In this document: in pieces, positions 5,838-10,432 of the stretch | Numbering within the stretch: position 1 is the stretch's first letter | Layout: each line of letters begins with the position of its first letter | NCBI GenBank assembly: GCA_026770585.1 | Contig: MU646399.1 | Location: forward strand, 727,939-738,370 | Direction: 5' to 3' | DNA: 10,432 bases | Origin: Baffinella frigidus | Taxonomy: Eukaryota > Cryptophyceae > Cryptomonadales > Baffinellaceae | Notes under the pieces: model-generated | Seen by the model: only the letters and a program-made list of their open reading frames with translations | Database searches by the model: none | Told to the model about the DNA's origin: nothing | Made by a program: the position numbers and the translations under genes

Positions 5838-6480
5838 CTTCGGAGAGGCAGGAAGGGGGGGGTCACTTGACCCTGACCCTGTCGGTTCGCTCCCCGAACG
5901 GAGAGGCCGAGAGCTGGGTTCAAACGGTTTCTGAACAAGATTTCTGGCTTCCCAGAGTCGTTTCTCCGCGGCAGGTCCGCCGAACGCTCCTCATGATCGG
6001 TCCGAGCTGCCCCAGTGACATCCCCCAGTGTTCTCAGGGGTAAAAGAAAGATTTCGATTTTACGTTTTCCGACCCGTGTCTTCCCTCAATTTCTGTTCCG
6101 CCCCGTCATAACCTCAAAGCAAATAAAAGGACAGGAACGGTGATTTTTACCACAGGACATGCGCCCTCGAGTGAGTCGCGTCCGAGAATAGGAACACCGA
6201 GAGGTTGCTTCGCTCATCACGGACGGAAGTCACCACTGGAGGTGACCTTCTTAGGAGCAGGCCGCCGACAGGCCGCCTGCCTAAGGTGACCGTGTGTAGT
6301 AAAGAACCCTGTCCCTTTCAGGAAGATTTGATCTCAGATTTCCCCCTAAAAACATAGCCGCGCCCGGGGGGGGAAGTCCCTAAGCTTTAAAAGGCCCTGG
6401 GTTATAGGGACTTGTACAGGCTATTTATAAGCTGGATATACAATCCTTTTAGAGATCTTCACGTCCTGAATTGCGTCGTT
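5838..6480. other. No gene recognised; upstream of the HMG gene model
   Basis: If exon 1 is right, this holds the promoter and 5' leader of the HMG gene. I see no TATA box at a convincing position. Small inverted repeats are present (AAGTCCCTA at 6374 with TAGGGACTT at 6405; GTCACC/GGTGAC at about 6221-6245), as well as homopolymer G runs. The open plus-strand frame through 5510-6043 has no family motif. Confidence 0.4.
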
Positions 6481-6704
6481 TCCTCTTGATGTTTCGAGCC
6501 GTCTATGAGAATATGGGCACATGATTTTTAGGGTTCGAAAAAAAGGTCGTTGCTATGACCAAGAAGACGCGTTTAAAAAAACACAAAAACACTTTTGCCT
6601 CCATTAATAGAAAAAGAGTCACAACAACTAACTTTTGTGGGGTAAACAGTCCATCAATTCGAAATCCATTTATGCCAGCTGAGAAGGTCGATGTCAACAG
6701 CACA

Positions 6705-7043
6705 CTATTCAACTATTCTTTTATCTCCGAGCGGTGAGATGTCGTGGCTGTTCTCCTCATCTTGTCTCCGAGAGGACGTGATGATGCGCTTTACATTGTC
6801 GAAATTTTCGACAGTGACTAGAGCCATTTGTTTTCTAAGGGATTCCCCCCCCCGGGCGCGGATTACATGGAATGGTTCTCGCCGACTTGGAGCGGTTCCA
6901 ACCGCTCCAAGTGATTCTTCCGTGATTGACTTTACAAGTGTTTTTATCTGTTTTTTTGCGCCGCAGGCTGCCTGATTTCGGGCGACATCTCGTACAAATG
7001 TCGTTAATTCCTGAGAAACGAAAAACCCGCAATCGAAAGTCAA
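6705..7043 (-). CDS. Unrecognised ORF, possible gene or relic
   Basis: A 112-residue open frame with less GC-biased codons than the HMG exons. It contains a charged, helix-like stretch (KKQIKTLVKSITEESLG) and a C-terminal part rich in Lys, Glu and Asn (ENFDNVKRIITSS). No family was recognised. It is interrupted at DNA level by a perfect 13-bp inverted repeat (6885-6897 with 6900-6912) and a long G run, and part of it (6913-6946) is copied in inverted orientation at 7074-7105. This suggests a mobile-element relic or chance frame more than an intact gene. No clear splice boundaries or start context support it. Confidence 0.2.
   Translation of the reverse strand: MTFDCGFFVSQELTTFVRDVARNQAACGAKKQIKTLVKSITEESLGAVGTAPSRREPFHVIRARGGESLRKQMALVTVENFDNVKRIITSSRRQDEENSHDISPLGDKRIVE
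6885..6912. repeat. Perfect 13-bp inverted repeat
   Basis: ACTTGGAGCGGTT is exactly inverted as AACCGCTCCAAGT with a 2-bp gap. A second perfect palindrome, TGTCGAAATTTTCGACA, lies at 6797-6813. The function of both is unknown. Confidence 0.8.
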
Positions 7044-7105
7044 TTGTTTCCATCTGAGAAACGTTCGGCCGCGATAAAATCACTTGTAAAGTCGATCGCG
7101 GAGAA
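6913..7105. repeat. Inverted pair of ~32-bp segments
   Basis: ATAAAATCACTTGTAAAGTC and the following bases at 7074-7105 match the reverse complement of 6913-6946 with a few substitutions. The pair encloses about 127 bp. It could be the ends of an element or an inverted duplication. Confidence 0.6.
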
Positions 7106-7119
7106 CAGAACCGGGCCCC

Positions 7120-7124
7120 TTCTC

Positions 7125-7178
<54 letters not shown>

Positions 7179-7268
7179 GGCTCTCTCTCTCTCTCTCTCT
7201 CTCGTTCCATCTGGCTCTGTCTCGTTCTGACTCTCGCTCTCTCTCGCTCTCGCTCTCTCTCTCTCTTT
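7120..7268 (+). repeat. (CT)n microsatellite
   Basis: About 150 bp of nearly pure TC dinucleotides interrupted by CTCG, CCGG and GTTCCATCTGG islands. The minus strand reads as RERERE, a low-complexity artefact. In many genomes such a tract near promoters binds GAGA-type factors, but no gene start can be shown here. Confidence 0.92.
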
Positions 7269-7275
7269 CCCTGTG

Positions 7276-7558
7276 CATAGCTCCTAGGGTTGAAGGTTAA
7301 GGGTTTCAGGTGTGGGGTTTAGCGTTTAGAGTTTGGAGTTTTGGGTTGAGGGTTTAGGACCCTTTGGGGTTTAGGGTTGAGCGTTTAGAGTTTGGGGTTT
7401 AGGGGTTAGGGGTAAGGGGTAAGGGGTTAGGGGTTAGGGGTTAGGGTTTAATTTTTTTTTAGGGTTTCGGGTTTCGGGTTTAGGGTTTAGGGTTTAGGGT
7501 TTGGGTTTTATGGTTTAGGGTTTAGGGTTTAGGGCCTAGGGTTTAGGGTTTAGGGTTG
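7276..7558 (+). repeat. Interstitial telomere-like (TTTAGGG)n
   Basis: Degenerate units from 7276 sharpen into runs of perfect TTTAGGG between about 7478 and 7557, mixed with TTTCGGG and GGGGTTA. Unrelated sequence follows on both sides, so this is an interstitial array and not a chromosome end. Confidence 0.88.
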
Positions 7559-7600
7559 ACTATAAACTACCTCTTGCAGCCAGTCGGGCAGATCCAGCAC

Positions 7601-7630
7601 ACTGCAGAGCATTGCAGAGCTCTGCAGAGC
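7601..7630 (+). repeat. Three 10-bp tandem units
   Basis: ACTGCAGAGC, ATTGCAGAGC and TCTGCAGAGC follow one another. No function is evident. Confidence 0.75.
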
Positions 7631-7787
7631 AGCAGGTCGCGCGGTTCTCGAGCCGCAGGGGGCTGCACTGACGTCACTTGCTCGTGCGCCCCCATTGTGC
7701 AGGCCTCACTGCGATCTCCGTCCTCGAGACCCACAGAATACGGCGGAAGGCGGGAATGGCGCAGGCAATCCTCAACCATAAACCTTA

Positions 7788-7876
7788 CCCCCTGCACCCT
7801 AAACCATAAACCATAAACAATTAACTATAATCTATAAACCAGAAACCAGAAACCAAAAACCGAAAACCATACACCA
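7788..7876 (+). repeat. Degenerate CCATAAA/CCAGAAA array
   Basis: Loose 6-8 bp units (CCCTAAA, CCATAAA, CCAGAAA, CCAAAAA, CCGAAAA), with the C-rich strand on top, opposite in orientation to the array at 7276-7558. It looks like an old, mutated telomere-like array. Confidence 0.7.
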
Positions 7877-8170
7877 TACTGGCCGCCAGAGGGGGGGATC
7901 ACCGCCGATCAGGAGGCGGCGCAGTTAGAGTTTGTGCTGAGTCAAACGCGACGTTTTTGACTGCGTGGTGTATGATTAAAGAAAACGCCTATCTCTCTCT
8001 TCTCGACTGCTCGGTCGCTCACTCGTGCACCCCCCCCCACCCCCCCTCACACACACATCCTACTCTCATCGGAGTAATCTCTCGAGCCCCCCAACTCTCT
8101 CCTGGTAATCTCTTGAGCCTACATGTAGAAAGGATCGCTCATTTCTAGGCTCGAAAGAGTGCATGGGATG
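7877..8170. other. No gene recognised
   Basis: Contains a C-rich and CA-rich stretch (about 8028-8060) and short open frames only. TCTCTC(GAGCC) is repeated loosely near 8081 and 8110. I see no element boundary. Confidence 0.4.
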
Positions 8171-8172
8171 GT

Positions 8173-8276
8173 CATAAGAAAACTCCACCCCCGAGGACCA
8201 TACAGTAGGCCGATGCCCAAGGCCCTATGGTGGTCCTAGAGGGGGGGGCGTTTTCTTATGAGCGAGGTACCCCTGT
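8173..8276. mobile_element. Palindromic repeat family, copy 2
   Basis: CATAAGAAAAC at 8173 pairs with GTTTTCTTATG ending at 8260, and the inner GGACCATACAGTAGG pairs with CCTATGGTGGTCC. The right arm continues into AGCGAGGTACCCCTGTA as in copy 1, but the outer left arm is missing. The right arm and the sequence after it form a plus-strand frame beginning MSEVPLYS, a by-product of the repeat. Confidence 0.7.
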
Positions 8277-8415
8277 ACTCCAAACAGCGGGCCACGCAGC
8301 GATTTTCGGTGGACGAGCCACTCGGAATCGTTAGGATATCCCGATATCCGAATGCTTTCTCTGCAGTCCTTTCTACGGAAGGGCGTGTCGTTGGCGTATG
8401 TTGGGAGAAATTAAA

Positions 8416-8785
8416 ACCTAAAGGACCTAAAGGAACAACCCGACCCATACGGATTGCCTACCGTAGGGGCCTGTAGATTATCCTCTTATGGATTATTCAC
8501 GACATCCCGTCGCACCTGGGCAGCCTTCTGTTTCTGCGGTTAGCGGAGAACTTTACCTTGCGTAGGCCCAGGCAGCCAGGCTTGTGCCTAACCGCCAACA
8601 CCTACACCCTCCCCTATGATACCCAAATCCATAAATACATAACCCTCTAACCCCCAAACCCCGGCCCTTACGCATTTTACGTTTTGGATACCGTGTGGAC
8701 AAGAACCCGTAACTTAAAAATACGGATCGGACACCCCTGCGTGTTCTTCATTCAGTACCAGAGGGTCCTTTAGGTCCTTTAGGTT
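8416..8785. repeat. Inverted 20-bp matches of the TCCTTTAGG motif
   Basis: AACCTAAAGGACCTAAAGGA at 8416-8435 is exactly the reverse complement of 8766-8785. A related direct copy lies at 8927-8947. The second site is inside the MITE at 8754-8866. Probably pieces of one repeat family. Confidence 0.65.
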
Positions 8786-8866
8786 CTTCGAGCTCCCAAC
8801 ATAGGCGGACACCGGAACTTATCTTGACTACATGTCAACGTGAAATTTACTCAACCCTCTGGTACT
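8754..8866. mobile_element. 113-bp MITE with 13-bp terminal inverted repeats
   Basis: AGTACCAGAGGGT at 8754-8766 is exactly inverted at 8854-8866. The interior holds the TCCTTTAGG repeat and GGCGGACACCGGAACTTATCT, shared with 206-264. No ORF, non-autonomous. Confidence 0.75.
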
Positions 8867-8894
8867 AATTGAAAAATATGACGATTGACCGGTG

Positions 8895-8999
8895 TTTTTA
8901 TGAGCGAGGCGCCCCTATCTCTTAAGTCCTTTAGGTCCTTTAAGTGGCCAGTAGGCTCATACGCCCTACGATGGGGCCCTAGGACCTGCCTAGGGCGAG
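8895..8999 (+). repeat. Composite of palindromic family arm and 2988-type MITE
   Basis: TTTTTATGAGCGAGGCGCCCCT (8895-8917) matches the right arm of the palindromic family with one change. It is followed from 8937 by sequence matching 2988-3050 (AAGTGGCCAGTAGGCTCATACGCCC, then GGACCTGCCTAGG). This looks like one repeat inserted in or recombined with another. Confidence 0.55.
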
Positions 9000-9028
9000 T
9001 TAGGACGAATAGCCACCCACCCTGCGGT

Positions 9029-9076
9029 GACCATTGCGATCTCAGTCCTCGAGACCACTGCGATCTCCGTCCTTCA
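9029..9076 (+). repeat. Two 24-bp tandem units, also at 7707-7731
   Basis: GACCACTGCGATCTCCGTCC-type units at 9029-9052 and 9053-9076; a third single copy at 7707-7731 has the same CACTGCGATCTCCGTCCTCG sequence. Translated in one frame this gives DHCDLSPRDHCDL, a repeat artefact. Confidence 0.7.
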
Positions 9077-9371
9077 TGGTGTAAGGTTGACGGATTTTTA
9101 CCACAGACCCAGATATCATTTTCAGAGTAGCCATTCAACCTTGGTGGGCGCTGCCGAGGGCGTTCCAGTCACGGTGGTGTTTTTGACCGTCATCGTTTTC
9201 TCTGCATTCTCTGAAAAGTCTACTTGTTCCTCAGTAGGTAACTGTTTTCTGTAGCAGGATCCCCTGCCATGTGTTTCGCCAAGTGAATGGGTTGTACCCC
9301 GGCACTGGGAAGTATAGGGAGATCAAAGATTGAGTGAACCTCGCCTGACTGCCCGGGTGCTTTGTTCGCAG

Positions 9372-9481
9372 CTCCCAAGGGCAAGAAGAAGCGCAAAAAT
9401 AAGACCAAAAACGGCACCAACCCCACGACCCCGAAGAGCCCGCGCGATCCGCTCTGGCACTCTATCGACGGCAACTCGGTG
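9372..9481 (+). CDS. Possible lysine-rich exon of an unrecognised gene
   Basis: Acceptor TTTGTTCGCAG|CT, then 36 codons reading PKGKKKRKNKTKNGTNPTT, PKSPRDPLWHSIDGNSV, and a donor GTG|GTGCGT. The first part is strongly basic and could be a nuclear localisation or nucleic-acid-binding tail; DPLWHSIDGN looks like ordered protein but I recognise no family. The exon starts in phase 1 and ends in phase 0. I could not find partner exons on either side, and the sequence after it soon becomes TACACT/CCCGAAACCC-like repeat. It is on the opposite strand to the HMG gene, so it belongs to another gene if real. Confidence 0.4.
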
Positions 9482-9679
9482 GTGCGTAGTCTTCAACCCT
9501 GGACCACCTTGGACCACACGACCTACACTCTGAACCCGAAACCCGAATCCCGGGAGCCTGACTTGATCCAGCCCTCTCACCTGGAACTGAGACACGGGCT
9601 TCACTCCGCGCCTGACACCCACACAGCATGGCGCTTCGATGATTGGTCTCATCAACTTTTTATTTCAACCTTGAAACCT

Positions 9680-9709
9680 CAACCCTAAACCCTAAGCCCT
9701 AAACCCTGA
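9680..9709 (+). repeat. Short CCCTAAA interstitial array
   Basis: About four units (AACCCTAAACCCTAAGCCCT and on), the reverse complement of TTTAGGG. Confidence 0.75.
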
Positions 9710-9871
9710 AAGGCTCCGGTGGGGCGTCTGTACATTTGAATATGAGTAAACTACGAGTGACAAAACGCCTGTCTGTGTCAAAGCGCGTGGTTGTGTGCAC
9801 TGTACGCCATGTCTCAGTCAGATCGAACCGGCTCGCTGCCAATCCTGTAAATACTGATTTTTTGTTGTGCA

Positions 9872-9967
9872 TTGCCAAAAAACACCGACCCTACAGTAGG
9901 CTTATGCCTATGGTCCTACGGTGGTCCCGGGGGAGGCGCGACACCTTTTGAGTGAGGTAACCATGTA
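9872..9967. mobile_element. Palindromic repeat family, degraded copy 3
   Basis: CTACAGTAGG...CCTATGGTCCTACGGTGGTCC, a GGGGGAGGCGCG stretch and TTTTGAGTGAGGTAACCATGTAC align in order with copy 2, with many substitutions. The arms no longer pair well, consistent with an old insertion. Confidence 0.55.
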
Positions 9968-10268
9968 CAGCCTGTCTCTATCTTACAAGGCCTTCACAGA
10001 AGGGAATAAATGGTGGTCATGGTGGCTTCGATCCGTAATAAACGCACTTCTCTCAGCAGCAGGAGCAGCCACTCATCAGTCAACTATTTTCACTCAGCCA
10101 TTCGCGCCCCCACCCTCACTCTTTCGAAACCCTCTCGGTATTTAGTACCTAATCACCCCACCCTGCGCTCTCAGTAGTTACACCCCACTTGTCAGTCGCT
10201 CAACTCGCATCCACTCCCTCCAAACCCGCCCCCTGGCAAGGTCCACGCAGTCCCTACCGCCACTTGGG
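9968..10268. other. No gene recognised
   Basis: Short plus-strand open frame only (9921-10145), overlapping the degraded repeat, with no motif. C-rich, otherwise unremarkable. Confidence 0.4.
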
Positions 10269-10384
10269 CACCTCTCTCATAAGACGCCTCATCCGTCCCT
10301 AGGACCCACTTAGGCATATCTACACCCAGGACCCTGCGGTCCTGGGGGGCGGGGCGGGGTGTCAGACGCGAAGTACCCCGGTAG
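10269..10384. mobile_element. Palindromic repeat family, degraded copy 4
   Basis: CACCTCTCTCATAAGACGCC at the left and GGTCCTGGGGGGCGGGGCGG followed by GCGAAGTACCCCGGTA at the right match the two arms of copy 1, with many changes. The right side of the window runs on past it without a gene. Confidence 0.55.
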
Positions 10385-10432
10385 CACCCTCACTCATTCC
10401 TCCTCCCGCGCCCGCTTCCCCGAGACACCCCC

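Noticed and set aside
5905-5935. tRNA-like GGGTTCAAAC motif
   Set aside because: No matching acceptor stem, D-arm or anticodon arm around it.
5442-6043. Two overlapping plus-strand frames of 142 and 177 codons
   Set aside because: GC-rich shadows opposite HMG exon 1, without recognisable domains or codon pattern of their own.
6835-7278. RERERE / SLSLSL frames over the CT tract
   Set aside because: Direct translation of a dinucleotide microsatellite.
7276-7558. True chromosome end
   Set aside because: Unique sequence and other repeats continue on both sides and the units are degenerate.
8258-8476. MSEVPLYS open frame as a gene
   Set aside because: Begins in the arm of the palindromic repeat family; the start codon and first residues come from the repeat.

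Overview
The window looks like nuclear DNA of a eukaryote with a large, repeat-rich genome. I see no bacterial-style operons or closely packed ORFs. Coding sequence is in short exons with GT-AG boundaries, separated by introns of roughly 0.3-1.3 kb that are full of foldback elements and minisatellites. Interstitial arrays of TTTAGGG and its variants (TTGAGGG, GGGTTTC, GGGTGTA) suggest a lineage with plant/green-algal-type telomere repeats; several protist groups also have them. A dispersed palindromic element whose arms read MSEVPLY one way and GTSLIRK the other resembles peptides I recall from predicted proteins of repeat-rich algae. That is memory only. My best guess is a green (prasinophyte-like) or other alga; the species is not determined.

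The main content is one minus-strand gene running from about 5837 to 791 and leaving the window to the left. I assembled six exons by eye: 5837-5714, 5411-5337, 4529-4242, 3588-3545, 2215-2134 and 873-791. All five proposed junctions are GT-AG and all keep the reading frame. The deduced protein has a low-complexity Pro/Ser/Ala/Gln/Met N-terminus, a short lysine/arginine stretch, then a recognisable HMG-box DNA-binding domain split over the last two exons. About 52 residues of the box are present; the end of helix 3 would lie outside the window. The two HMG exons are the firmest part; the N-terminal exons rest on composition, splice sites and phase.

The HMG exons have extra copies: a truncated copy of the first (2028-1986), a decayed copy of the second (1056-1018), and a second-exon copy (599-366) split by a 170-bp palindromic element. 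Aligned copies differ mostly by synonymous changes. The intron between the two HMG exons (2133-874) is almost wholly minisatellite.

Region by region: 1-362, a palindromic element and degenerate telomere-like repeats; 363-880, HMG exon copies with a MITE insertion; 881-2133, minisatellites; 2134-5837, HMG gene 5' part, with foldback elements in its introns; 5838-7110, no confident gene; 7120-7876, a CT microsatellite, interstitial telomeric repeats and a degenerate array; 8170-10386, further copies of the palindromic family, a 113-bp MITE, and one possible lysine-rich exon on the plus strand (9372-9481).
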